A stretch of 64,000 bases of DNA. Origin: Spartobacteria bacterium (GTDB lineage: Bacteria > Verrucomicrobiota > Verrucomicrobiia > Chthoniobacterales > UBA10450). Location: the NCBI GenBank assembly GCA_003167555.1, contig PMSN01000025.1, positions 248,001 to 312,000 of the forward strand, read 5' to 3'. Under the pieces are notes generated by a model. That model searched no databases. It saw nothing but the letters and a program-made list of their open reading frames with translations, and was not told where the DNA came from. The stretch's first letter is position 1; each line of letters begins with the position of its first letter. A program made the position numbers and the translations under genes. This document shows, piece after piece, positions 49,358 through 58,132 of this stretch.

Positions 49358-51172
49358 TTACAAACTCGGCCGGTCCACCCGAACGGCACCCTCCATTGGA
49401 AACGCTTGTTGTGCCTCCCAGTCGATCGCCCATGCCTTTATGGTCACGCCGTGCGGAGGCAATTTCGAGATATCGATTTCTTGATCGAATCCGGCCTTGC
49501 GCGAAAGGAGGCCGTAAGCTTGTGCCACTTCGGGCGTCACTCGCCCCGTGGGAATCGCCGTGAAAGGATGAAATGAATTGCCTGGTCCCTCCCAGCCCAA
49601 CGCGACGTAATCCGCTCCGGCATGTTTGAGTGGGTTGCGGGCCCAACCAGCAAAGCGCACGTGGCCGTCCGTCCGGAGTTCCGCCACATCCACGTGGCCG
49701 GTTTCGAGTTTGGCGTCGGCGGGGACGTTGGCGATTGTTTGTCGAAGAGAGTCGCTGACTTTCGGCAGCTTAAGCAAGCCCGCGGCCCGCATCTGTTCGA
49801 CATACGGCGGGAATCCATCCGGATAAGGATAGGCCAGGAAAATTTCCGGATTCTCCGGCAACGCGTTGATCCAAATGACGGCGGTTCGCGCCCGCCTTCG
49901 ATTAGCTTGAAATTCTTTCACGCGAGTCGATTCATCCGAGAACATTTCAATCCAGGCGACTGCCAGGAGCGTGTAACAGACGGCCACGCCAATCAGAAAG
50001 CGGGTTCGCCACAGCGGGTGGGAACGGATTCGATCTTCGTAAAGGTTAAGAACAAGACCGATTACCGCTACATAGGCAAAGGCCGAGGTGGCGTTGTAGC
50101 GTATGCTGGAGAAGCCGTTGAACGAAGTATTGAAGAAGATGTCGTCGACGACCCCGATATTGACTCGGCCGATGGCCGTAAGTGCGCCGCTGGACAGCGC
50201 AAAAGCAAGAAGCAACAGCCACGGGTAATACACGGACCAGCGCTCTTTATTTTTCCTCAGCACCACGAAAGCGCCAGCGACTGCGGCGGTAATGAGCAAG
50301 CTGGCAAGTGCGCCAGTCAGGCGGGCATTCACAAAGGGCGAGCGCACCACCGCCCCGAGCCAGACGATAATGAATTCCAAAACTTGCGGGAGCTGAGCCA
50401 GGCGTGCCGAAGGTGGAGCGATTTCGGGGCGCTGATACCGGATGAAATAACAAGCAATCGCAATCAAACTGACGGCGGCATAGAGAACGAAGCAGAGGTA
50501 GAATCGAGCCGTTCTTCGCAATCGCTCTTCGCGAATGGGAATGGGAACTGCGAATACCCAAAGAAGCATCCCGTGGGCGAATGTGTAGGTGGAGATAAGG
50601 ACGAGGAGCGAATTACAGACAGTCTTTAACAGCAAAGGCCAACGTGAGAGATTGATGGCGCAGCAGCCGAACAAACAGAGGAACGGGATAAAAATTTCAA
50701 AGACGAAGCCGGAAAGAAAATTCTCGTACTGGGATGGTGCAAAGAGAAACAAGTTGATCAGCAGCCACGGAACGAGCACCTGAGGAAGCGAAAGGCTCGC
50801 GCGCCGGCGCAAATACGCCAGGGCATACGCGGAGGCGGCACAAGCACAGAGAAAAGTCAGAGCCATGCCCTGACGGACGTCCCATCCGGCGACGGATGCG
50901 ATGGCGATGTGGATGAGGCGTGGTACAACTTTTCTGCTTTCGTTATGCTGAGCGAAGAGATCGCCCCAGGTAAGCGTCCGCTGAGCGTAGTGCAGCAGAG
51001 CCATGCCGGGCGTATCCCATTCGTCCCAAATCGGAATATTGACCCAATGCTTTTTCTGGACGCCGAAAGCGAGCAACGCCGGCGCGACCGCACCGGCCAA
51101 AAGTAGCCAAAGCGTCGCGGGAACGGATCGAGCACGTGCGACAATGGATGGTTTAACTGTGTTGTTTTTCAA
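49358..51172 (-). CDS. Polytopic membrane protein, probable GT-C glycosyltransferase (paralogue 3 of 4)
   Basis: 604 residues with a TTG start at 51172 that overlaps the previous gene by 20 bases. The first outside loop has VNIPIWDEWDTPGMALLHYA and DLFAQHNESRKVVPRLIHIA. About ten membrane helices follow and a C-terminal domain with HVRFAGWARNPLKHAGADYV, and PPHGVTIKAWAIDWEAQQAF. The DEW pair matches the conserved acidic site of its paralogues. The start codon is uncertain because no Shine-Dalgarno is seen. Confidence 0.63.
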   Translation of the reverse strand: MKNNTVKPSIVARARSVPATLWLLLAGAVAPALLAFGVQKKHWVNIPIWDEWDTPGMALLHYAQRTLTWGDLFAQHNESRKVVPRLIHIAIASVAGWDVRQGMALTFLCACAASAYALAYLRRRASLSLPQVLVPWLLINLFLFAPSQYENFLSGFVFEIFIPFLCLFGCCAINLSRWPLLLKTVCNSLLVLISTYTFAHGMLLWVFAVPIPIREERLRRTARFYLCFVLYAAVSLIAIACYFIRYQRPEIAPPSARLAQLPQVLEFIIVWLGAVVRSPFVNARLTGALASLLITAAVAGAFVVLRKNKERWSVYYPWLLLLAFALSSGALTAIGRVNIGVVDDIFFNTSFNGFSSIRYNATSAFAYVAVIGLVLNLYEDRIRSHPLWRTRFLIGVAVCYTLLAVAWIEMFSDESTRVKEFQANRRRARTAVIWINALPENPEIFLAYPYPDGFPPYVEQMRAAGLLKLPKVSDSLRQTIANVPADAKLETGHVDVAELRTDGHVRFAGWARNPLKHAGADYVALGWEGPGNSFHPFTAIPTGRVTPEVAQAYGLLSRKAGFDQEIDISKLPPHGVTIKAWAIDWEAQQAFPMEGAVRVDRPSL

Positions 51173-53018
51173 TTTTGTAAATGGGCGTTAAAAGCTCGCC
51201 CGCCGTTGCGATTGCGAAAAGGACGAGACCGAAAATGAAGAGATTTTTTCCATTCGATACGGTCCGTTGCGCGTAATAGCCGAGCCGTCCCAGCTCGCGC
51301 GGTTCTCGAAAGACAAACCAATGTTCCGCGCTGTCATCGTGCGCGATAATGCGCACGTTGCGGCCCGGCAGCGGAACAATAGCCGATCGCCAGATTTCAT
51401 TAAGTTTCGCTTTGAGTTTAATCGCCGCTTCCTTTCCCGTTTCGTCACCGCGCAAGGAGAGAGACATCGCCCCATGCAGAGAACCGGCAACTTCAAACTG
51501 CAAGTAAGGCAGCTTCGACCGAAAACTCTCACTCTCCATTGAGCCACGAGCTTTCGGCCCCAATTGAGAATATGATCCCCAGGTCTTTTCATACGGAGGA
51601 TTCGTGATCTCGGCTGAATAACCATTAGCGACGAAGGCGCCGCCTGTTTCGTGGCGTATCTTGATCGACAACGGTGGCCTTACTATTGTTGGTAGGATTT
51701 CGCGAATGGTCGGATCGTCGAGCAACTCCGCCAGTCGGTTTGCATGAGGATAAGGAAGATCGCCGGTCAAATATTTCCGGTCACGGGTTGCGACATAACC
51801 TCGCACGTTTTCCTCCATGGGAAGCAAAGCTTCCTTGCCCGGTCCGGAGGAGAGCTTCTGGAAACCAAGCCCGGCCGCTCCGCCGAGTGAGCCGGCAATC
51901 CAGATCGCACCGAAAACGAGCGCAGTGGCCCTTCGCTTTCCCTTCCAGGGTATGCTTCTGACGAGGGCGACGACACAGAGCGCGTTGAGAACCGCGCCGA
52001 GTCCGAGGATGTCCATGTACCGCGAGGCAATTGCAATATTTCCATCCTCTCCCCGCCCGTAGGCGGTTGCAGCCGCTTGAGCGATCACCCACACGCCCAT
52101 TGCGAATAGTATTTCCGTGCGCGATCGAGAGAGGGGTTCGCTCGTTCTCGCCATCAAAAACGTGCAGAGGGCCCACGGCAGGTACATCACAACGATCAAG
52201 ATCGGCAGTGCGCAATAAGGCCACGCCAGAGACCTCGCGAAAACCTTCAACCAGGCACCGGCGGATGCGGCCTTGAGCGCCTCATGCGGTGGATGAGTAA
52301 CTTGAAAGCAGAGCCCGAGAAGAACCACGGTGAGGCAGAACACGCAGGTGGGCGCCGCCTCGCTGAAACGGCGCCGTCTTGATAGCAACCGTATCGCTTC
52401 AAGAACGAGGACAACTCCTGCGGCGAAGAATCCCGACGCCATGCTCAAACAAGCCAGAACCGCGCCGATGACGCCAAGCCACCAATTCCGCGAGTAGGCG
52501 GGAAAGAATCCCAGGCCCCAGATGGCGAGAAACGAGAAGAAGAGCAAAAAATAAAAAGCGGATTGAAATCCCCAGAGCGTGTTTTCGTGCGCATAGGGCA
52601 GCGCCAACCAAACCGTCACGGCCGCCAGAACAGGAACGCGATATTCGCTCCCCAGGATTCTCAGGAGACATGCGGCAACTCCCAGCCCAATAAATCCGCA
52701 GAGCACTGCATTCACCGTCATTTCCAGCAATCCGTCCCACTGGCCATTAGCCTGCAGGAGGCCAAGAGCCAGTAATCGCGACAGAACAATTCGGTGTTCG
52801 TTGTGAGCCGCAAACAGATCTGACCAGCGCAGACTATTTTCCAGCCATGGCTTGAACAGGCGGGCGGCCTCCCCATCCCATTGATCGTGGAGTGGCAACG
52901 CGCTTCCATATCCCGAAATCAACCAGAGCCTCGCGCCAACAATGATGGCGAAGAGGGTGACCCATGGCACCCAGCCGAGGGCGCGCGGTGCAAATTGTTT
53001 TAGCTCGGATGTCCGCAC
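51153..53018 (-). CDS. Polytopic membrane protein, probable GT-C glycosyltransferase (paralogue 4 of 4, different tail)
   Basis: 621 residues from a GTG at 53018. The loop SALPLHDQWDGEAARLFKPW with DLFAAHNEHRIVLSRLLALG matches the other three paralogues, but the acidic pair is D-Q rather than D-E or D-D. The C-terminal part differs: a beta-rich domain of about 150 residues (YLQFEVAGSLHGAMSLSLRG, NVRIIAHDDSAEHWFVFREP) then one last membrane helix (NLFIFGLVLFAIATAGELL). It is first of the three-gene minus-strand set and divergent from the methyltransferase at 53085. Confidence 0.63.
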   Translation of the reverse strand: MRTSELKQFAPRALGWVPWVTLFAIIVGARLWLISGYGSALPLHDQWDGEAARLFKPWLENSLRWSDLFAAHNEHRIVLSRLLALGLLQANGQWDGLLEMTVNAVLCGFIGLGVAACLLRILGSEYRVPVLAAVTVWLALPYAHENTLWGFQSAFYFLLFFSFLAIWGLGFFPAYSRNWWLGVIGAVLACLSMASGFFAAGVVLVLEAIRLLSRRRRFSEAAPTCVFCLTVVLLGLCFQVTHPPHEALKAASAGAWLKVFARSLAWPYCALPILIVVMYLPWALCTFLMARTSEPLSRSRTEILFAMGVWVIAQAAATAYGRGEDGNIAIASRYMDILGLGAVLNALCVVALVRSIPWKGKRRATALVFGAIWIAGSLGGAAGLGFQKLSSGPGKEALLPMEENVRGYVATRDRKYLTGDLPYPHANRLAELLDDPTIREILPTIVRPPLSIKIRHETGGAFVANGYSAEITNPPYEKTWGSYSQLGPKARGSMESESFRSKLPYLQFEVAGSLHGAMSLSLRGDETGKEAAIKLKAKLNEIWRSAIVPLPGRNVRIIAHDDSAEHWFVFREPRELGRLGYYAQRTVSNGKNLFIFGLVLFAIATAGELLTPIYKIEKQHS

Positions 53019-53084
53019 GCGCCGCCGATTATCTATCGGCCGGAGGCGGACGACAAGCGAAGTCTTGTCATACCCAATTGGGGG

Positions 53085-54566
53085 TTGCGGCAGAACCGCA
53101 CGCCTACATATTTTCCTATTCGCACTTTTAAGACAGAGCTACAACGCCTGCGGACGGCGATCGATCATTTGGCAGTCAGTCCATATGGGGCAAAGACACC
53201 CAACTCGACCGATTCGGCCATCGCTGAAGCATCGCTCGCTCTTGATTCCCTTGAGCGGCGACTGCACTTTGCGCAGGAAGAACTGTCGCAAGATCAGGAG
53301 CGTGCCCGCGCGGCTTCGGAATTGTCTTGGAACCTGCGAAGGCGGCTCGCCGATGAGACCGCCAAGGTACGCGAGCGCGACAATCGGCTACACGAGATTG
53401 AAGACTCAGTGGTTTGGAAGATAACCAAGCCGCTGTGGAAGCTTCTCCGCCGTCGCAATCGGCATCCGATCCAGTACCGCAACTCCGAATTTTCCTACAC
53501 TGTCGAATGGCCTCGTTTTTGGAAAACAAGTCGCACGAAACTGCTGGTCGAGGGCTGGTGCTTTCTGCTCAACCACCGCGAATTGGCCGGTGTGCGAGCA
53601 CAAATCGGCGGCAAGGTCTACCCCGCCCAGTATGGAATCAAGCGGCCTGATTTAACGCGAGAAGGCTCTGACTTTCCGGCAGCTCGAAACAGTGGATTCA
53701 GTGTCGAGGTCCCCGTCATTTCCGGCCGTTCGATTCTGCAACTCGAAGCCATCGAAGAGGGCGACGAGTGGTACTGTTTTGCGGAGCGCGAGATTGTCCG
53801 CGACGCGACCAAGGCAATCGACGAGGTGCCATTGCCACCATCTCGGCTGATGGTCGCAGTCGCCGGACACGATGATGACGACGAGTTCAGGCGGAGCCGA
53901 ATCAGCGGGCCGAAGCAGATGTTGAAAGATCTGGCCATTGCCGGGATCGACGTTGGTCAAATCGCCGACGTACTCGACTTCGGCTGCGGGTGCGGGCGTT
54001 TTCTCGCCGGATGGTTGGTACTCCAGACTCACATGCGTTTGTACGGCTGCGATTACAACCCGGAGCTCGTCCGGTGGTGCGATGCCAACCTGCCCGGGGT
54101 TTCGGTCCGAGAAAATCAGTTGGGCAAACCATTGCCCTATCCGCCAGGTTCATTCGACTTGATCTACCTGATATCGGTCATGACTCATCTGACTCTCCGT
54201 GAGCAACAACAACTCGTCAGCGAGTTCCGGCGTGCCGTGCGAGCCGGAGGTTACGTTTACGTCACCTTTCACGGTGAACCGTTTTACGAACAACTGTTCG
54301 CTCGAGTGGAGAATGGCGAGGAGCAGTTCCGCAGAACCGGCTTCCTGATCGGCGCTGATGAGAAAGAAGGCACCAATGATTGCTGGACGTTACAGTCTCC
54401 CGAAAACGTCATCGACTTGTTTCAGGGATTTACACTGATAAAACATTTCCGCGCCAGCGAGCGAGGTCCAACCGATGTAGGGTCGTGGCAGGACTCGATG
54501 ATTTTCCAAGCCAAGGCTTTTTCGAACGGAACTGCGACCGCAACTGCCGGTTGCCGAAATACGTAA
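53085..54566 (+). CDS. SAM methyltransferase with coiled-coil and beta-sandwich N-terminus
   Basis: 493 residues from a TTG at 53085 (start uncertain). About 1-110 is coiled coil, followed by EIEDSVVWKITKPLWKLLRR and a beta-sandwich (WPRFWKTSRTKLLVEGWCFL, AGVRAQIGGKV, KRPDLTREG, ARNSGFSVEVPVISGRSILQ). This N-terminal half is the same module as in the double GT2 protein at 39713. The C-terminal half is a class I methyltransferase: DVLDFGCGCGRFLAGWLVLQ, LYGCDYNPELVRWCDANLPG and SFDLIYLISVMTHLTLREQQ. It may modify the glycan made by the locus. A GACAAG/CTTGTC hairpin lies at 53052-53069 upstream. Confidence 0.82.
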   Translation: MRQNRTPTYFPIRTFKTELQRLRTAIDHLAVSPYGAKTPNSTDSAIAEASLALDSLERRLHFAQEELSQDQERARAASELSWNLRRRLADETAKVRERDNRLHEIEDSVVWKITKPLWKLLRRRNRHPIQYRNSEFSYTVEWPRFWKTSRTKLLVEGWCFLLNHRELAGVRAQIGGKVYPAQYGIKRPDLTREGSDFPAARNSGFSVEVPVISGRSILQLEAIEEGDEWYCFAEREIVRDATKAIDEVPLPPSRLMVAVAGHDDDDEFRRSRISGPKQMLKDLAIAGIDVGQIADVLDFGCGCGRFLAGWLVLQTHMRLYGCDYNPELVRWCDANLPGVSVRENQLGKPLPYPPGSFDLIYLISVMTHLTLREQQQLVSEFRRAVRAGGYVYVTFHGEPFYEQLFARVENGEEQFRRTGFLIGADEKEGTNDCWTLQSPENVIDLFQGFTLIKHFRASERGPTDVGSWQDSMIFQAKAFSNGTATATAGCRNT

Positions 54567-54961
54567 CTTAATAGTCCGCCAGGCTCGCGGCCGGCAGTGA
54601 GCGGCTATTTTCCCGAAAAATACGCAGTCGGCGAGTACGTGAGCGGGATCATCGATGTGACTTGGGCGAAGTCTTGATGATTCGCGTGATTTGAGACCGC
54701 GACCATTAACTCATCTGGCGGAAGCGGAATTTCCACGGACGTCCGTCGTCAGCGGAAATTTCCTACTACCGTCTGGCGAAAATCTAGCGGCTTATAGGTT
54801 CCTGACAAAGGGTTATAAGAGGCGCCGCGGATGGCCTTCCGTTTTCAGAGGCCCGCGGTGGTGCGGATCCGGTGAATAGGTGGCCATGGTGCCGTCAGAT
54901 TTTCGCCTCCGGTTCGCTGGTGAGGAGTCGGGCGGCGATTGCGTCTATATCGCCCTTACGG
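54567..54961. other. 395-base stretch without a convincing gene
   Basis: Directly after the methyltransferase stop the same frame reads on for about 36 codons (SGYFPEKYAVGEYVSGIIDV and TWAKS, then stop), which looks protein-like and could be a lost C-terminus or a remnant. The rest shows no gene, RNA or repeat that I can support. Confidence 0.4.
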
Positions 54962-55528
54962 CTAGTGACAAATACCGTTAAAGTAGCAGTGCAGATTGTC
55001 TAGCCCGTTCTGTACTTCATTTCTGGTTCCGAAGACTAGGTATGCCTTGCGGGAAACTACCGTCCCTTGGGGTACCGATCCATAGTCCTGCGAAATGAAA
55101 GACCACCAGCTCGTGTCAGAACCGTCGGTCGACCCCCCAAAATTATTCCATACAAACCAAGCCGTCGTACTGTTTAAGATATCCGGTGAATACAGGCCGA
55201 TTGCGTTGCCGGTGCTAGGATCTTCCAGCACCACTGGCTGCCTTCGCCAGCGCGGTTCATTTGGGTTCCCAGGATTAAGTTGGGTCCAACTGCCGGCGGC
55301 GGCCGCGGTGGGCAACGTGTACTCGTAGAAGTTAGAGAACGAAGGTGGCATCCAGCCCGACGGTGACTCGAGTTGCATGCCATTTCCGGCTATGTAGGCA
55401 GGAGTTTCGTTTTGAGCGCTGGGGATAAAAAAATACGAATTGAATTCGACAATGTTGTCTGGGAAGTCGCGCTTCTTGATGGCCCTGTGAGCATGCCTTT
55501 CACTCCGCGCGCTGAAGCGTCGCTCGAT
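54962..55528 (-). pseudogene. 5'-truncated paralogue of the RCC1-protein N-terminal domain
   Basis: The minus-strand frame is open from a TAA at 55529-55531 to the stop at 54962, but has no ATG, GTG or TTG before codon 51 (ATG at 55378). From that ATG it encodes 138 residues, including NAIGLYSPDILNSTTAWFVW, SWWSFISQDYGS and RKAYLVFGTRNEVQNGLDNL. These match the region YAMAFYAPELLQPYGDVGVA and RAYLVIGNLDQVKQGLASVH of the neighbouring RCC1 protein. It looks like a partial duplicate that lost its beginning and its propeller. A functional short protein from 55378 cannot be excluded. Confidence 0.55.
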
Positions 55529-55675
55529 TTAGTGGTAGTCGATTGGCAGGATGTTGCAGAACGTATTGCAGCGGACATTCTGAGCAGGGATGCTTTTACG
55601 AAGCGCGAGCCAGTAGTGTTCGAGGCAAAGGCCGAACTGAAAACACCTCTAAGCAGATTCGCGCAAAGAATCTGA
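55412..55675 (+). CDS. Possible small hypothetical protein
   Basis: An 87-residue frame beginning at a TTG with AGGAG a few bases upstream (an earlier TTG at 55373 lacks it). It reads SAGDKKIRIEFDNVVWEVAL, then DLVVVDWQDVAERIAADILS, with good amphipathic pattern. It overlaps, in antisense, the open part of the RCC1-type fragment, so only one of the two can be coding there. No family is recognised. Confidence 0.35.
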   Translation: MSAGDKKIRIEFDNVVWEVALLDGPVSMPFTPRAEASLDLVVVDWQDVAERIAADILSRDAFTKREPVVFEAKAELKTPLSRFAQRI

Positions 55676-55737
55676 ATGGGATCGTGGTCCAAGTGACGTT
55701 GCTCTTCGGCCCCGGCTCAGTCAAAAGGGGGAAGTGT

Positions 55738-58131
55738 TCAAAAACTGCTTCGCACTGGCACTGTCTGAGTCGATTGATTGCCTGGAATCCCGAGTTGTCC
55801 TGACTGATTGTCTCCGGTGACGAAGACCGCTCGATCTGAATTACGAATCATTATGCTAAAGTTTCCTCCCGCGGCGAGGTCGTTGATGTCATTCATGCTG
55901 TCTGGCCCGGCTTTCATCACCAGTGGCGGTGACTGAGCCACACTGGTGGAACCTGTGCCTAGCTGTCCCCGGCCGTTGTAACCCCATCCATACACGTTGC
56001 CATCCTGACTGTGTGCGATGCAGTGGGCCGACCCCGCCGCAATCGCATCGATCGAATATTCTGGGCCGATGGCGATAGGCGTCGCGATTGAAAGGGCGCC
56101 TCCCGCAGGAAGGCCAAGCTGTGAAAAGGCATTGCTGCCCCAGCCGAAAACCCTTCCGTATCTGGCCAGCGCGATACAAAATCCTGATGAACCGCACGCA
56201 ACCTGAGTCACGCCGACTAACGGAATGCTCGCGTTGTTATTGTCAACGTGTTGGACTTGGACGGGGTAGGCACTGTCTTTCGTAAAACCGTTCCCGAGCG
56301 CGCCGTTCGCTCCTGCTCCCCAAGTCCAAACGGCGCCGTCCGCATCGACCGCGGCCAGGGTGCCTCCGCCCGCGGCGATCGATACGACGCCAGTCAAATA
56401 ATCATTGGGAGTTGCACTCTTCTGGACTCGCGCGGGAGTGTAGCGGGATGTAGTTGTGCCGTTACCGAGACGTCCATTCCAGTTAACTCCCCATGTCCAA
56501 ACCTGACCGTCAGTATCTATGGTGGCGTAGACACCAGCGCCAACGGCAACAGCATGTTTACCGAGGCGTGATGGCGTTGTGATACGATTGGGTATCGGAA
56601 CCTGGACCGGACTCGCGATGTTGTCGCCGCTTGTCCCGTCGCCGCGCGCACCATATTGATTAGACCCCCAGACCCACAAAGAGCCATCGTTCTTAACCGC
56701 GAATGAAGTGTAGTCACCGGCAGCTACCTCCGTTACCGTGTTGTCCAAGCTGTGGATTTGCGTTGGCGGTGACGGTGCGGCGGGAGTCCCAAGTTGGCCG
56801 TAGGCGTTTTGGCCCGAAGCGTTGACGGTTCTGGCTGTAAACACGAGCATGTGCTGCATCCCACCGGCTGGTTTCGCCACGGTGCTCCTTCCTTCGCTGC
56901 GACCAGAGCTGATGTAATGGTCGATGGCCCCTTGATAATTTGTGGCGCCATACACATTGGCGACGTCTGGATTTAGTTGCAAGTATTGCGCAGTCGAAAA
57001 GGTCTTTGATCCCCTCAGCCCTTGAGCGATCCCTTGCGCCAGCCAGTGGGTCTGTGCGGCTAGCGGGGTGGTAAGCGAAGTCCCGAGACCGTTGATAGCT
57101 ATGTAGTCGCGCCAATCGAACACCTCCGGGTCAAGGTCCCCGAACTGTAGATGAACACTGGCTAGTCCCTGCTTTACCTGGTCGAGGTTACCGATCACGA
57201 GATACGCACGGTCGTTCGTAGTGCCGGGACCATTGAAGCTGTCGTATCGATTAACGAGGCCAAAATGCACACAGGCAAAATCCGGGTCGGGCCGACTCGG
57301 ATCTTTCGGATCGGGATAAAACGGATCTGGAGGAACAACCAACCACCAATTAGCGACGCCGACATCGCCATATGGTTGCAGCAGTTCCGGCGCGTAGAAT
57401 GCCATCGCATAGTTGCCGTCGGCGGTCGATACCACCTTGATGCGGTCATCTACTCCGGCGAGCGCCCGAATGTTTCTGTAATCCTTCGAAACCGCATCCC
57501 ACGACCGGACCGACGAAAAATCGTAGTTCACTACCGCGATGACATAGTTCATTCCCTTCAGGACCGGCTCCGGAATAAACTGCTCCATCAGATACTCGAT
57601 TACATTCGGAATACCCGCGAAGCCGATTGTGACTGTCTTGTGGGCGCGATAATTGGACAAAGGCCCGGTGTAGGCCGGGCAAGGCAGCCATTGAGCAGGA
57701 TCACCGCAGAGATCTTCCGGTTTTAGGCTTTCATGGAACGTGTAGTACCAAGCCATTTGCGTCGTAGCTTCTAGTCGGTTGCCGCTGGCGGTGATCGACA
57801 ACAACCGGCTGGTAGAGGTAGGCGACTTTCCATCGTCAAAACTACCAGCTTCGTAAGGATTGTAGCAGATATAGCGATTAAAGAATTGGGAATCGAGCTG
57901 CAATTGTCGGCCATGGTCCCAATCGTTGATAAATTCCTTGTTCCCCCATTTGATGGAGGAAACGGCGCCGCCGAACTGACTCGACGTCGACACAGTCAGC
58001 GGCTGGCCAAAAACTGGAACCGCAGAACTAATCGTCGCATTGCCATTGACCTGGGCATGAATAGTTGCCAGTCCACAGAGTAAAGCACCTATGGTTCCGG
58101 TGATTGCGCCAGCTCTCGGAATGGATCGCAT
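55738..58131 (-). CDS. Secreted RCC1-repeat (beta-propeller) protein
   Basis: 797 residues with a signal peptide (AITGTIGALLCGLATIHAQ). About 30-420 is a domain of unknown family. From about 430 to the end are seven RCC1/BLIP-II-like blades with the W-G-x-N-x-x-G-x-L-G pattern: DGSLWVWGSNQYGARGDGT, DGQVWTWGVNWNGRLGNGT, DGAVWTWGAGANGALGNGF, YGRVFGWGSNAFSQLGLP and DGNVYGWGYNGRGQLGTGS. Protein binding at the cell surface is likely. It starts one base after the stop of the gene at 58133, so the two are co-transcribed. Confidence 0.85.
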   Translation of the reverse strand: MRSIPRAGAITGTIGALLCGLATIHAQVNGNATISSAVPVFGQPLTVSTSSQFGGAVSSIKWGNKEFINDWDHGRQLQLDSQFFNRYICYNPYEAGSFDDGKSPTSTSRLLSITASGNRLEATTQMAWYYTFHESLKPEDLCGDPAQWLPCPAYTGPLSNYRAHKTVTIGFAGIPNVIEYLMEQFIPEPVLKGMNYVIAVVNYDFSSVRSWDAVSKDYRNIRALAGVDDRIKVVSTADGNYAMAFYAPELLQPYGDVGVANWWLVVPPDPFYPDPKDPSRPDPDFACVHFGLVNRYDSFNGPGTTNDRAYLVIGNLDQVKQGLASVHLQFGDLDPEVFDWRDYIAINGLGTSLTTPLAAQTHWLAQGIAQGLRGSKTFSTAQYLQLNPDVANVYGATNYQGAIDHYISSGRSEGRSTVAKPAGGMQHMLVFTARTVNASGQNAYGQLGTPAAPSPPTQIHSLDNTVTEVAAGDYTSFAVKNDGSLWVWGSNQYGARGDGTSGDNIASPVQVPIPNRITTPSRLGKHAVAVGAGVYATIDTDGQVWTWGVNWNGRLGNGTTTSRYTPARVQKSATPNDYLTGVVSIAAGGGTLAAVDADGAVWTWGAGANGALGNGFTKDSAYPVQVQHVDNNNASIPLVGVTQVACGSSGFCIALARYGRVFGWGSNAFSQLGLPAGGALSIATPIAIGPEYSIDAIAAGSAHCIAHSQDGNVYGWGYNGRGQLGTGSTSVAQSPPLVMKAGPDSMNDINDLAAGGNFSIMIRNSDRAVFVTGDNQSGQLGIPGNQSTQTVPVRSSF

Positions 58132-58132
58132 G

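Noticed and set aside
53052-53069. GACAAG/CTTGTC hairpin as a terminator or riboswitch
   Set aside because: Six-base stem with no T run and no larger structure; it lies between divergent genes where an operator is as likely. Too weak to call.
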